This document shows positions 22,105 through 32,322 of a stretch of DNA of 32,705 nt, piece after piece. Position 1 is the first letter of the stretch, and each line of letters begins with the position of its first letter. The stretch is from Reticulitermes lucifugus (Eukaryota > Arthropoda > Insecta > Blattodea > Rhinotermitidae), in contig JAKCWW010000017.1 of the NCBI GenBank assembly GCA_026260175.1, positions 165,731 through 198,435 on the forward strand. Reading direction: 5' to 3'. Both the position numbers and the translations under genes were made by a program. Below the pieces are notes generated by a model that was not told the origin of the DNA, did no database searches, and was given only the letters and a program-made list of their open reading frames with translations.

Positions 22105-22236
22105 AAAAACAACTTTATTTTACAGATAAAACCAGCTACATGTTTCCGCTAATGACAGTAGCCATCATAATGCTGATCACAAAAATATAAGAAGGAAATA
22201 TTTACAGCTGCATTTGTGGTTAGAGATCTCGAACCT
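22105..22236 (-). mobile_element. Penelope-like element end (copy C1), left arm of inverted repeat
   Basis: Reverse complement of 22266-22405 at roughly 85-88%, with a spacer of about 30 bp. Shared blocks include CCAGCTGTAAATATTTCC-like and GGTTAGAGATCT sequences. It contains the hammerhead motif on the minus strand. Confidence 0.7.
22131..22177 (-). ncRNA. Hammerhead ribozyme motif (copy C1)
   Basis: Minus-strand order: stem I ATCAGC (22172-22177); core position ATTATGA (22165-22171, mutated from CTGATGA); stem II GCTA (22159-22162) with TAGC (22148-22151); GAAA (22143-22146); palindrome ACATGT (22138-22143); A at 22137; stem I GCTGGT (22131-22136). Stem I pairs over six positions (one G-U). 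The 5' half of the core is broken, so this copy should be inactive. Confidence 0.6.
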
Positions 22237-22265
22237 AACACATGTAGTGTTATATAATATACGTT

Positions 22266-22405
22266 TGTAAGGTTCAAGATCTCTAACCACCAATCCAGCT
22301 GTAAATATTTCCATCTTATATTTCTGTGATCAGCCTGATGATGGCTACCGTAATTAGCGGAAACATGTACCTGGTTTTATTTGTGTAATGAAGTTGTGTT
22401 TAGAG
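22266..22405 (+). mobile_element. Penelope-like element end (copy C2), right arm of inverted repeat
   Basis: Inverted partner of C1. It extends past the hammerhead into GGTTTTATTTGTGTAATGAA and GTTGTGTTT, the family's common tail. A transcript crossing 22.1-22.4 kb could fold into a duplex of about 130 bp. Confidence 0.7.
22329..22375 (+). ncRNA. Hammerhead ribozyme motif (copy C2)
   Basis: Stem I ATCAGC (22329-22334); canonical core CTGATGA (22335-22341); stem II region with GCTA (22344-22347) and TAGC (22355-22358); GAAA (22360-22363); palindrome ACATGT (22363-22368); A 22369; CCTGGT (22370-22375). Relative to C1 only the first base of the last stem strand differs (C for G), costing one pair. 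The lower end of stem II has a G/G mismatch, which may weaken it. Confidence 0.7.
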
Positions 22406-22575
22406 TCAGTAGATTTACATTCCTTGTTATATTATAAACACAGCGGGGATGAATCACCTTAAGAAACTGCTAATTTTTTATAACAATGTACGAATAAAAG
22501 TAGAGTCAGTCCTACTGATCAGAAGAGAAAAGGATACCGAAAGCGCTAAAAGGTAAACCGACACACATCCTTTTA

Positions 22576-22740
22576 TTATCCTCTGCTGCGGAGATTCATA
22601 CCGGAGGCACTAAGCGTTCCTACGCGACGAAACACCAGTGGAAACAGATCACTGTGCATACTGCGTGCCGCTGTGACGAAAGCAGCGACGAAGAAAAAAA
22701 CGAAGAACGAAATTAATTTATAGAAGGCTATGCGATACAT
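22576..22740 (-). CDS. Candidate small secreted protein or signal-peptide exon
   Basis: From the ATG at 22740 the frame gives 54 residues: a strongly hydrophobic N-terminal segment (residues 4-25, KLISFFVFFFVAAFVTAA) like a signal peptide, then a short tail with a dibasic RR (38-39) before VGTLSASGMN. That layout resembles a peptide-hormone precursor, but no known peptide is recognised. Local GC is above background. A donor-like GTATGA follows position 22602, so this could also be a first exon. A TACGTCA half CRE lies at 22772-22778. Chance remains possible. Confidence 0.25.
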   Translation of the reverse strand: MYRIAFYKLISFFVFFFVAAFVTAARSMHSDLFPLVFRRVGTLSASGMNLRSRG

Positions 22741-22887
22741 AAACACTATGAACGTGTTATCTACTAGCACATACGTCACCCTCCTTCATATCATACTGTA
22801 TGTAAAAGATGCTATGTAAACTCACCAGCAGTTGAAACACAGACTTCTGTCACCAGATGAATGATTGTAAATCGATGCCGGAAAGGT

Positions 22888-22912
22888 ACTTACCTGAAAT
22901 AAAAAGAAAATA
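22888..22912 (-). promoter_or_regulatory. Fused splice acceptor/donor, recursive-splice-site-like
   Basis: On the minus strand a pyrimidine-rich run (TTTTCTTTTTATTTCAG) is followed without any exon by GTAAGTA. A good second donor (CTG then GTGAGT) lies 68 nt further on. Zero-length exons of this form, often with a downstream decoy donor, mark recursive splicing in long insect introns. The alternative is a normal 68-nt exon at 22826-22893, open in one frame. Confidence 0.4.
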
Positions 22913-23125
22913 TACAATTTTTAGGCGTATATTAACCGATTATCAACAACTTTTATAAAAACCGTGGCCACTGGTCTCCCGAATGGAAGTCCGCTGGCCA
23001 ATTTCACTAATGAAAACTACTAGTAGGTAACACAAATTTCCAAACGCTTCACATGAGAATCTTCAAATCATAAACCTAAAAGTTTATACCCCATTTATTA
23101 TAAAATTTTTAGTCTTATTATAAAA
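22913..23125. other. Noncoding, nothing recognised
   Basis: Short AT-rich stretch between the splice-like signal and SINE-3. Confidence 0.3.
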
Positions 23126-23526
23126 GGACAAGCCGAGCATGTTGGCTCAATCGGCAAAGTTTTCGACTTGTTGTCGGGAGGTTCCAGATTCGAATGTCGG
23201 CCGGGACAAGGTTTATCCTGAGGTATTCTCCAGTCCCTTCAGGATAGTAGATCATAATAAGTCATGACAGCTTCCTTCCACTTTCTTTCAGATGGATCTT
23301 GCAGTAATCATCTTATCATGCGATGCTAAACAGACTGAGAATACAGTCTGAAGCTGTTCATGGCTCCCTCGGTGGCTCCAGGCAATTGCAAGGACTAGCA
23401 CGTCGATTAGGCCACGGCCAATTTCTTCCCAACTCTTGCCAATTTATCAGTTATTAAGCATCCTAAGACTTGGCGCTACATAATGTGACATACTGACAGC
23501 GCCGGGAAATAAACAACAAAAAAACT
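23126..23526 (+). mobile_element. SINE-3, tRNA-derived, about 400 bp
   Basis: The head has A box TTGGCTCAATCGGCAAAG and B box GATTCGAATGTC at tRNA spacing, a unique body, and an AAATAAACAACAAAAAAAC tail. The body differs from SINE-1 and SINE-2. No clear target duplication was found. If the minus-strand gene signals around it are real, it sits antisense in an intron. Confidence 0.7.
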
Positions 23527-23760
23527 TTCATCTTAAACACCTGCTTTCTAAGAGTATGGCACCACGTATTTCCAGAATTCCAAATCCTTTCTATTTGAAA
23601 TATTTAAATGTTATTAAATGCCACAAATATAAAATTACGGATGCATTTCCTTCCAACATCTGACTTACAGTGTTACTTCCCTCACACCGAGCAGGACAGT
23701 GTGGCGGCAAACTTTCAGATATCCGACTAGCAGTTCGGTAGGCATTACACGTAGACTTAC

Positions 23761-23866
23761 CGACTGGGACTTCTGAAGTATCCCCCTCAGACTGTTGTGC
23801 AGATGTCGGGATAATTCTTTTGAGCAAGACATAACCGTCTCCTTCCACTTCCTTGCCTATCCGAGG
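23761..23866 (-). CDS. Candidate internal exon, unknown product
   Basis: The minus-strand frame encodes PRIGKEVEGDGYVLLKRII and then PTSAQQSEGDTSEVPV, ending at a consensus donor (CGGTAAGT; GT at 23760-23759). The acceptor side (CAATTTAG) has a weak pyrimidine tract. The region is more GC-rich than its surroundings, and the residue composition looks protein-like. The frame continues past the donor to 23591 as an 85-residue frame with Cys residues, so intron retention or a longer exon is possible. Product not recognised. Confidence 0.22.
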
Positions 23867-24028
23867 CTAAATTGTCTCTCAGTTTACGTAACCGAGGACA
23901 CACCTGGCTTTAATACGTATTTCTCTGACATGACAGCAGTGCAATGTATGTTCTGTATGGGCAATACAGCATTGCTAGTTTAAATTACTGAAAGTCATGC
24001 CGTTCGAGTGTTAGAAACAGAGATATAT

Positions 24029-24092
24029 GGTTGTTGTTGTTGTTGCTGCTGCTGTTGTTGTCGTCGTCGTCATCGTTGCTGCTGCTGCTGCG
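24029..24092. repeat. TTG/CTG/TCG trinucleotide repeat
   Basis: Runs of TTG, CTG and TCG. The Asn/Asp/Ser-rich minus frame across it is an artefact of the repeat. Confidence 0.93.
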
Positions 24093-24129
24093 GTTTGTTA
24101 TAGGCATCCATCCATTTTTGTTGTGAAAT

Positions 24130-24235
24130 ATTAATATTGGCATATATATTATCGTCAAACACAACAAACTTTTAATACTATCATCTACAAACGCTACATG
24201 TTTCGGTCCTTAAGGACCATCATCAGGCACTATTA
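24130..24235 (-). mobile_element. Penelope-like element end (copy D)
   Basis: The minus strand shows a hammerhead followed by TTAAAAGTTTGTTGTGTTTG and ACGATAATATAT, the tail shared with copies B and C2. No element coding region is nearby, so it is a solo or truncated end. Confidence 0.6.
24191..24230 (-). ncRNA. Hammerhead ribozyme motif, best preserved (copy D)
   Basis: Minus-strand order: stem I GTGC (24227-24230); canonical core CTGATGA (24220-24226); an extra U (24219); stem II GGTCC (24214-24218) with GGACC (24205-24209) closing a TTAA loop; GAAA (24201-24204); palindrome ACATGT (24196-24201); cleavage-site A 24195; stem I GCGT (24191-24194), pairing with GTGC by two Watson-Crick and two G-U pairs. 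All invariant core bases are present. Stem III has no loop within the monomer, so catalysis would need two copies. Confidence 0.75.
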
Positions 24236-24960
24236 TACATGATTTAAAATATAAAAATAAATAAAAACTACTCAAGAAGAACCTCTTCCATGGCAGAGTT
24301 TCTTACACTGTAAACACTGCGCAAGGTCATGAATCTGCATAGAAAGTTTTAAGTGCATGAAGGCTTTGCGAATCGCAAACCTCGTCTTCCTTTATGTCAT
24401 AACCCTAATCATATAACACGATTTAAATCCAAGGAGTACAATCTTTCTTAAGAAAAATAACAGTCTTTCAACAAACTCCTTAATGAACTCCGTGTTTATT
24501 GTAATTTTCAGAATAGCCAGCCTCTGGGCAATATTCTGAGCCACATTAACCTAATTCATAACCTTACACCTTATATTTTAAGACAAATTTCATTACCATT
24601 CTCCCACCCAGTTCTGGCTCCCAAGTGAAATTTCCCTTTCAAGATTTCCAAATAAATTGTGTATGAATACTTCATCCTCTACGTGAGAAACTCATACACA
24701 TGCATGCTCAGTCGTTTCGTCCTCCTTTATATCACCAAATACTAGTCGAAGATTACAAGTTATGCTGCTCCTCTCTACAACTTGATCTTCACCATCCTCA
24801 AGTTACTACGTCTCTCTCAGATCCCAAAATTCTCCTCAGCACCGCGTTCTCAGGCACCTTCAATTTACACTCAGAAGGAGAGATCAAGTTTCAGACGGAT
24901 AGAATATTACAGAATTACTCATCTATTTCCGCCTTCAATGTCTAAATGAAAAAGTTAAAA
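24236..24960. other. Noncoding, nothing recognised
   Basis: AT-rich. The 81-codon plus frame at 24700-24945 shows no domain features. Confidence 0.4.
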
Positions 24961-25153
24961 GGTAAAGTTGTCCCTGTCCACTCCGTAAAGGCATGCAGTC
25001 GTGGCACAAGTGTAGCCCCACTCATGCTCAACCTCGGCACTAGATGGAGGTGAGTAGACAACTACACGTCTTGGCCGCGTTACCTCTGGGAAAGGACCCC
25101 GCTACCCATCGTATAGGACGCTGGATGGGCCCCAGAGACAGTCTGGACCATTA
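24961..25153 (-). mobile_element. SINE-2 copy, reverse orientation, tRNA head lost
   Basis: On the minus strand: CTCTGGGGCCCATCC, CCCAGAGGTAACGCGGCC, ATCTAGTGCCGAGGTT and a TTTACC tail. These are the SINE-2 body blocks in order. The tRNA-like head is missing, consistent with 5' truncation. Confidence 0.65.
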
Positions 25154-27665
25154 GGATCTGTGGCCACATGTCCAAGTTGTTTTGAACTTTTAACTACCTT
25201 TACAAAGTATGATCCCTTATTACGGTCTAGAAATATAAATATAAACTTGTTATCGCTGCAAGTATGAATAGTTCTACACAAACATCCTTAAAATACTTTC
25301 TGGAGTTTTCTTTATGGTGTTCATGATTCTTCGAAGAAACGAATGTAATCAGCATTGATTAAAAGATGATTAGTTGGCTGAACAATTAAAGGGAGATGAT
25401 CCTTCAGTCAAGCAATAAAACGGCAACAGCGCACATATAATTGCCGCCATATATCGCAGTGGGATAGTGAAAGGAGGAATTTACCTTAGACAGAGTACAG
25501 CTTACATACCCGTATATTTATGTAAGATTATATATATGTATAAGTATTTCATGATTAGTGAGGAATCACTGAGGAAGAACTAACAGATCGTCAGTATTTG
25601 AAAGCAGTGTGGTGGAGAGAGCATTCGGAACTAAAGACTTAGAAACTATCCGTCAATACGTCTGGAGGCACAATCCTCCTGCTTCTTCACGACAAGCTAT
25701 GAAGAACCCCAGTCACGGTACTTTGCTGCAGAATTCGATTAATGAACATTGAAGGTGCGGAGGAGCCTTGCAACCGCGGGGCGAAGAAAGTACAAGAAGC
25801 GCGGTCTGTGTATTATATACAGTACGGACTGCTGCATGCGTAATGATGCAGAACAACACGGCCATTTATTATTGCTGCTTGACAGTACTGAGCACTTTGT
25901 GTTGAGGTAGAACCATGGAACTGAAAAACTGATTTTCAGCTTTTCTAATTAAAGGACCGGGTACAACAACATTGCGTCTTTAAGAAGACCCTGTTTATCT
26001 AACATCGTACTGTCTACAAATATTACTGCTAACAAGTCAAACAGGTTTATTTAATCGTGTAATATCGAACGAAATGCCTCTGATTGGTACTCTACTGAAA
26101 CAGGTTATAACAAGTTACAGTAATCACTATTTTATTTCCCGTCTCCTAGCCAGAAATATAACCATTAAAATATAAAAAATTATAATTTCACCTGCTGCTT
26201 ATATGGGTGCGGAACGCGGTCTCTTACACTGAATAATGAATACAGATTGATAGTGTTTAAGAAAAAGCGTAGAGGATAATAGTATGGATTAAATATAATA
26301 ATTAGAATTTATTGTTCGCACACGACGGAAACAGGCAGGAAAATATCCACTAACATGTGTTGGGAGTAAGAACGGACTTGCCTTATATTCGCACCTGCTT
26401 CTGTATCCATTGTTAACGAGCGGAAACAGGTTATCCCTGACAAAGAAAAACATTTACACATCCGTAAACTTCTTTGCACATGACCCCATAAGAAAGATAC
26501 AGTAAAATCAAAATGCGCTGAAAATATGTAAAGAGATTAGCTTGATTGAAATATAATATCAATGTGTTGGATAAAATAAAAGTAACATAAATAAAAAAAC
26601 AGAAGCTAAGAAACTTGTTCGCTTCTTGCCACTAGGATTCTGGACAGAGTCACGATACACAACTGAGCAGTAAATGCTACGACAATTTGTTGATGTTAAA
26701 ATATTTAGAAACAACAGTAAATAAAAGTACCTTAACGAAGAATTTAAAACCAGAAAAATTCAAAAGGGGGGCGAAGAGACTGAAGCGTGAAGATGTAAAA
26801 TGGCCTCCTCTAAGGCCAGAGTCGAGAAAGTTTCGACTTTTATTTCTCTGTTGGCAGAGCACGAGACAGACTTAAACCTTTCGCAGTTAATGTATTTGTT
26901 TGATAAGTGTAATGTTCGTCGAGGAATAAGTCTCAAAACTTTAGTGATGCTCGGGCACAAGCTGTAAGCAATGAGCAAAGAGGAAACTTACCGACTATGG
27001 TGAAGAAAACTCGCCGCAGCCCGTAGCTGAACACTTACCGCCTATACCGACACCTCCCATAAGTGAATCTGTATCTCTCCGCACATAATACGAGTTTATC
27101 GTTTTTGCACACGACTACTTTACATTTGCTTTTCTATCTCGAATGCAAGAAAGCGGTGATATTGCATGTAAGAAGGCTGTCCTCCGTAATTCACTTGTTT
27201 GTTTGCATTCCCTGTACATTTCAAATCATCTCGTAGCTATCCACGATAATGAAGCGTCGCCCAGCTGCAAAGCAACTTTCAGACGCAACTTAAATTGAGA
27301 GGTTAACGTGTTTCACTTAACGCCTGCATAACCTTAATTCGACTACATGCATAACACGGCTGTACGAGAAGATGCCGCATGATCACGGCGATCAATTCAC
27401 GTATCCTAAAATTCTGGCAAGACATTACAAACGCATAGTCAGATGCCTTCCCACAACCTCTTTAAACCTCTCGTTATCCAAAGGACTGTGTATATAGCAT
27501 ATATAGAACAAACAAAGACATAAGAGATGAGCCAAGCGCAGCTAAAATTTTTAAGGAATAAGCAGGAAGCGAAATATGCACTCTTAATTCCGCGGGCATT
27601 TCTTTCCCATACCTCTTTTTTGCGATTTTAAAATATCATTGGCATTAATGCTTATTTAGTGCTGC
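25154..27665. other. AT-rich noncoding stretch of about 2.5 kb
   Basis: Overlapping short frames on both strands at 26677-26978 have no family features. Nothing else recognised. Confidence 0.45.
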
Positions 27666-27805
27666 TATATGATCGTCTAAGTGTAAAATTAACAACTTGA
27701 AAGAAAGGTCAAAAAACAGAGCTGACTGGGAAAGGGCCATTAAGGAGGCGAAGGTCCGCATTGGACTGTAGTGCCACCGAAGAAGAAGAATATATGATCG
27801 TCTAA
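27666..27805 (+). mobile_element. 5'-truncated LINE with a 15-bp target-site duplication
   Basis: The insertion (27681-27790) is flanked by identical copies of TATATGATCGTCTAA (27666-27680 and 27791-27805). Inside, one frame reads KERSKNRADWERAIKEAKVR and then IGL with a stop, followed by a short 3' end with a GAAGAAGAAGAA tail. This is the C-terminal end of a non-LTR retrotransposon. About 110 bp inserted, an extreme 5' truncation. The perfect duplication indicates a fairly recent event. Confidence 0.85.
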
Positions 27806-27830
27806 TATAACAATTCAATTTTATACCTAC

Positions 27831-28137
27831 TTCATAATATTGTGGGTCGAGATAGCTCAGTCGGTGTATCCAATCCGTATGGGTTGCACCGTCTAGGGAT
27901 CGAATCCCGGTGGAGGCGAGATTTTCCGTACCCGCTAGACCGGCTCTGGGGCCCACCCAACCTCCTGTACAATGGATACCGGGTCATTCCCGGGAGTAAA
28001 GCGGCCGGGGCGTGGCGTTAACGACCCACCCTGATATAGCGACAAGGTTCAAGAAAGATTAGAGCTATACATCTACTCTCCCTCTGTGCCTTCATGGCAG
28101 GTTTTACGGCACACTTTACCTTTACCTTCATATTATT
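27831..28137 (+). mobile_element. SINE-2, full length with target duplication
   Basis: The element spans 27842-28126. The tRNA-like head has A box TAGCTCAGTCGG and B box GGATCGAATCCC. The body contains GGCTCTGGGGCCCACCC, GGGTCATTCCCGGGAG and GGCCGGGGCGTGG, and the tail is TTTACCTTTACC. Flanks TTCATAATATT (27831-27841) and TTCATATTATT (28127-28137) match at 10/11 and mark the target duplication. It inserted only 26 bp after the truncated LINE. Confidence 0.85.
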
Positions 28138-30924
28138 ACATTTCTAATGTTATAGTTTAATTAGTGTAGAAAACACATCATTCACAGAAAACGAACCCGT
28201 AATCCATATTAATCACATTAATTTACATAATGTTCTTAACAAGAAATATTTTAAAAATCAGAATTGATCACTCTCTAACACACTGTTCCTTCTCTAGAAC
28301 AGAAAGGGTAATAAATGAAAGCCAAGTATCAGTTCTGTTACACTGCATATTTGTCGAAAGACTACTTACGTAAGAGTGAACATTCCGTCAACATAAACAA
28401 TATCTAGGAACTCATAGAAAGAAGTTGTAAAGCTTAAGATCTCTACTTTCGGTCACGTACATATTTTTCGTACAATGAGCCCTCCGTTAGACATTGGCTG
28501 ATCTTAACTTGAACCATCAACACTGCTTCGAGAACCTCAAATCTAGCACAACCGCCTAAGTTTTATATACCTTTCACGCAATGTAACGTTTATACTTGAC
28601 CAGTAGATGTGAAGATTCAATTTTCTCTACTATATCTAATGACGACCACCTTCCTCAGTTACAAAATTTAGTACAAATCATTCGATAGTTTCAGAAATGA
28701 AACAACGGAGGAAAAAAACAGATATTATCTCCCCATTATCCGTTTATTTTGTGTACTTTGTGGGGCAAAACTCACAATAATTATACAATAATATGCCATA
28801 AAACATTGTAATGAAATAACATTACTCTGATATAACTTAGATTTTCCTTTTTTTCTAATTTCTAGCTAGTAACAAGACATTTTCTGTACACGTTTATGGA
28901 AATGTGATTGACAGTCATCACTTAGAGATAGGTCTCTTCATACATAGTAGAATCAGGTCATCCGATAACATGGTAGAGTTTTTTGTGGCAGGATGTAAGA
29001 GGTCGTTAGTTCGTACGGTATTATATTTTTGTTCTGGATGTACAAGATACGACGGAAGATAACATTCAGTACACAAAGGAGGCTTTATGAGGCTACAGAG
29101 TATGCTTACTATCAATTTCTATGTAGCGTATGTCGGAAGATTTCAATGTACAATTATGAAAGTAGAGTGTTTCAAACCGATAAATCTTAAAGAGATTTTT
29201 CGCAACACTACTTAAAACAACAGGTTTCAAGCAGTAAATATTGCTGCGTCAAAAAAAGTCTTACAGTAAGCAAAGAATCAGAGGGAAGTTTTTATATAAA
29301 CTCTGTGTTAATTTATTTAGCAAAAACACAAGTATTCAAAAGTCACATAAATTTTGTTAGAAGCCCACACAAAAATTGGTGTATACATAAACATAATCGT
29401 AAACCGTTACGTCTATGCCTAAGTTCATGTCTCATCGCCAAAATACGTTCAATAGTAAATGAGTAGTTTGAAAATATTCTCAGAATAGGAAGAGGGTTAA
29501 ATTCGGTGTATGAAGCTGCCTTTCCATTCACAAGTCAACTTTACTCAAAATATGCGTACAAAGTTATAAGTCTACCCATTGCTTTATTCGGGTACGAAAC
29601 CTTGTCTTACGCTGTCTGACAGAAACATACATACTCAGTATGTTTCAGCACAAGATACGCAGAAAATTATTTGAACTCATCAGGAACGAGTAATACAGAA
29701 TGCCCACAGAACAAAATTACGTATTCAGTATATCTTTAATGTGTATTCTTCCCTTGCTTGAAAAGAATTTTCTACTTCGACGAACTGTAATTTGGTTTTC
29801 AGCAGTCATCCTACACCGCCCCTCCGCCGCCTCAACCTCCAAATTCAGTTACAAGGCGAGCAGGACGGCATAAGTTGCCTGAAGTTCAACAACAGTGGCT
29901 ATGGCTATGAATAATTACGTATTATTTCTTTTAGAACAATTTTCAGGCACAATAGTAATTTCGCGGGCGAATCAATTTGGCGTCAGGGTGCGATACACAG
30001 AGTTGAATGCTCCTCCTCTTTGAAGGAACTGCTGACGCCGCTCTGTAAATTGTTACGAAAGGATACGGAGGGTCCCTCCTACCAAACATTGCGCAACTGT
30101 AGAGCTAGTATCAGAAAAAGAGGTCGGTGTACTCCGCTTTCAATGTAGGTTACACGTGATAATAAGGATATAAGACATAAGCTTAGTACAAATGTGTTTT
30201 GTCACTTGACAGCAACTGCAGAAGGCACAGCAAGAAGTAAGAAAAATGTAAACCATAAAAGATTTTATGCAAAAAGCGCTTAATTCCTTTCGTATAATTC
30301 TCATGCGTCTCCTTGAGGCGCTATTGGACGCTGAAGCCGGTAATTAAATTCCCTGTACTTTTTCTTTGCTTAGGTCGCATCAAAGAATCAGTCCGGACCA
30401 GAGGCACAGAGTAAGACACAATTCAAGCAGTTTCCCTGCGACAACAGTCTCGTCGCATCTACTAGCGCATCGCTGGCTATAAGCAGTGCCTTTCTCGACG
30501 AAACTTCCTGCTAACTGCATACTGAGAGCACGGCATCCCATGGCGAGAAGCAGTATAACAGCTGTAATGACTGGTCAAGTCTTTAGTTACTTTAGTGACA
30601 CTGTACGGATTATATAGCATCAGATGTACAAAAAATTGTGTATTTTTAAAGGACGTAAAGGGAGGGGTCATCGCCTGCTTTAGGTACTGCCACAACATTT
30701 TTCTTTAGAGGTGAGGAAAACAGCGAATGTCCTCAGTCAAGATAATCAATTTAAAGGCAAATTCGAAATTGAGACCATCAAATTACGAAGAAAATTGTGT
30801 TGTTCTCTGATAATGTGAAGGAACTCGTTATATAACATCAGCCAAATTACTTGTCAGTGACGTGACTGCCCTGGGACTGGGCGAGGGGGTTAGACCTCTG
30901 GCTGGGACAGGAATTTATCCTTTC
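28138..30924. other. AT-rich noncoding stretch of about 2.8 kb
   Basis: A few short minus frames (28918-29115, 29343-29531, 30477-30698) have no family features. No RNA gene or repeat family recognised. Confidence 0.45.
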
Positions 30925-31050
30925 ACCACCACATCCAGACTACTCTGAGGTCAATCCCATTTCCGATAAAAAGACGGGAGCGTGAAGCTGGTCACTCGCC
31001 TTTATTTAGTACCAGGGTTAATAATACGTGGGGCTTCACGTTCATTTCCA
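30925..31050 (+). mobile_element. SINE-2-related remnant
   Basis: Blocks CTACTCTGAGG, GGGAGCGTGAAGCTGGTCAC and ATTTAGTACCAGGGTTA follow the SINE-2 order (compare 7690-7800), but with more divergence. Either an old copy or a sister subfamily. Confidence 0.5.
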
Positions 31051-32212
31051 CATACGTCTATTTGGCGTGGAACACAAGTTGCAGGATCCTTACCCGACGT
31101 AGGGTAAATGGCATGTCACCGGTTCTGAGGCACACAGACCTGAGTCAGGTCCATATACGTATTTCTTCCTTTGCTCTTAATACTTATTTGTCGTTAACTG
31201 TGCTGAACTCGGCATTGCGAATGTAAAACTGGAGATGTGACTACAATACAGATAACAAATACGAGGAGTGAAAGTTGAGCAAATTCCGTCCTTCTGATAC
31301 GAATATCCAAAAAGAAGACCTCTTGATAGCAGAGCAGCTTACAAGTATACAGCAGACAAGCTATGCAAACAACATATCTAGTTGTAGCTCTTCCGAATCG
31401 ACAAGGCCACCACAAATCGCTGGTGCAAGCAAGCTTATCTGGGCGAACAAACAGCTTGCATCTCGCGCATGTGGGTTCGATAATTTATCCATGTTCAGCA
31501 AAACTGTGCTAGTCCGCATCCTAAGTGTTAACGTTTATTTCTATTACAATAAATATCAACATTTTATCCACTGCTTAAGATTGGTCTCAGCGACTCTAAC
31601 TTACGTAGCGGAAACACAGCATGCAGAATTAACGGAGGTTAAATTACTGTCATATACTGCCTACAAGAGCTCCGTGTATCATTGTTATTATCGGAAATAA
31701 ACTGACAGCCAAAGTGAGGAAAATAAAAACAGTATACATTATTGACGCTTTACACTCCAAGACAAAGCAATGCCCACTCTCGCAGGTGTGACGAATATCT
31801 CGGGACTGGTTAACATAGTTTTTTGTTGAAGAGGTTCGACTCCGACCCCTCTGTCTAACGGTGGAAATAAAGCAACTACGGATGTACATAAGAGTAGATA
31901 CACAACTTCCGGTACGTCGTGCGTATTGTAAGTGTAAAGGCATTTTTGTCACTTCGGCGTCAAATACCACTAGTGCCTGAATAAAATTCAAAATTGAATG
32001 TCACCTACAAAACCGGAACTAAAACTGGATAAATTATATATATGTAAGACTGAAAAGAGGAAAATTCAAAAGTAAACAAATAAAAGTGTCATGTTAAAAC
32101 TGACAAGTAACTCAAGATGAATACGGGCCTTTAATCGATGCCCGAAAAAAACCAGGTGCAACATAACAGGTTTAATTAAACTACGAATCAATGTAACTTA
32201 ACTTAAATGTAC
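31051..32212. other. Noncoding; two long chance-like frames
   Basis: A 141-codon plus frame (31275-31700) and a 113-codon minus frame (31650-31991) are long for this composition but show no domain, and the plus frame lacks typical codon balance. A B-box-like GGTTCGACTCC lies near 31836. Confidence 0.3.
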
Positions 32213-32322
32213 CTGGCATCATCTGCAGCATTTACGAATGTCAGAACCTTAAGGCAGGCAACGGAGATGGTCTCAAAGGACAGCGCGCATATTGCTGCAA
32301 AGATGAGATTCACGACGCTCAT
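32213..32322 (-). CDS. Candidate first coding exon of a secreted protein
   Basis: From the ATG at 32322 (A at -3) the frame encodes MSVVNLIFAAICALSFETIS, then VACLKVLTFVNAADDA: a short polar start, a hydrophobic core and a small-residue region typical of a signal peptide. The exon would end at CAG followed by GTACAT (donor GT at 32212-32211), phase 2. Third codon positions are about half G/C, above the AT-rich background. An in-frame ATG 15 codons upstream (32367) is an alternative start. A TATA-like box lies 150 nt upstream. The next exon is not visible, and the protein is not recognised. An antisense frame also spans the region. Confidence 0.32.

Noticed and set aside
31275-31991. 141-codon plus and 113-codon minus frames
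   Set aside because: No recognisable domain or splice framing; composition gives no clear coding signal.
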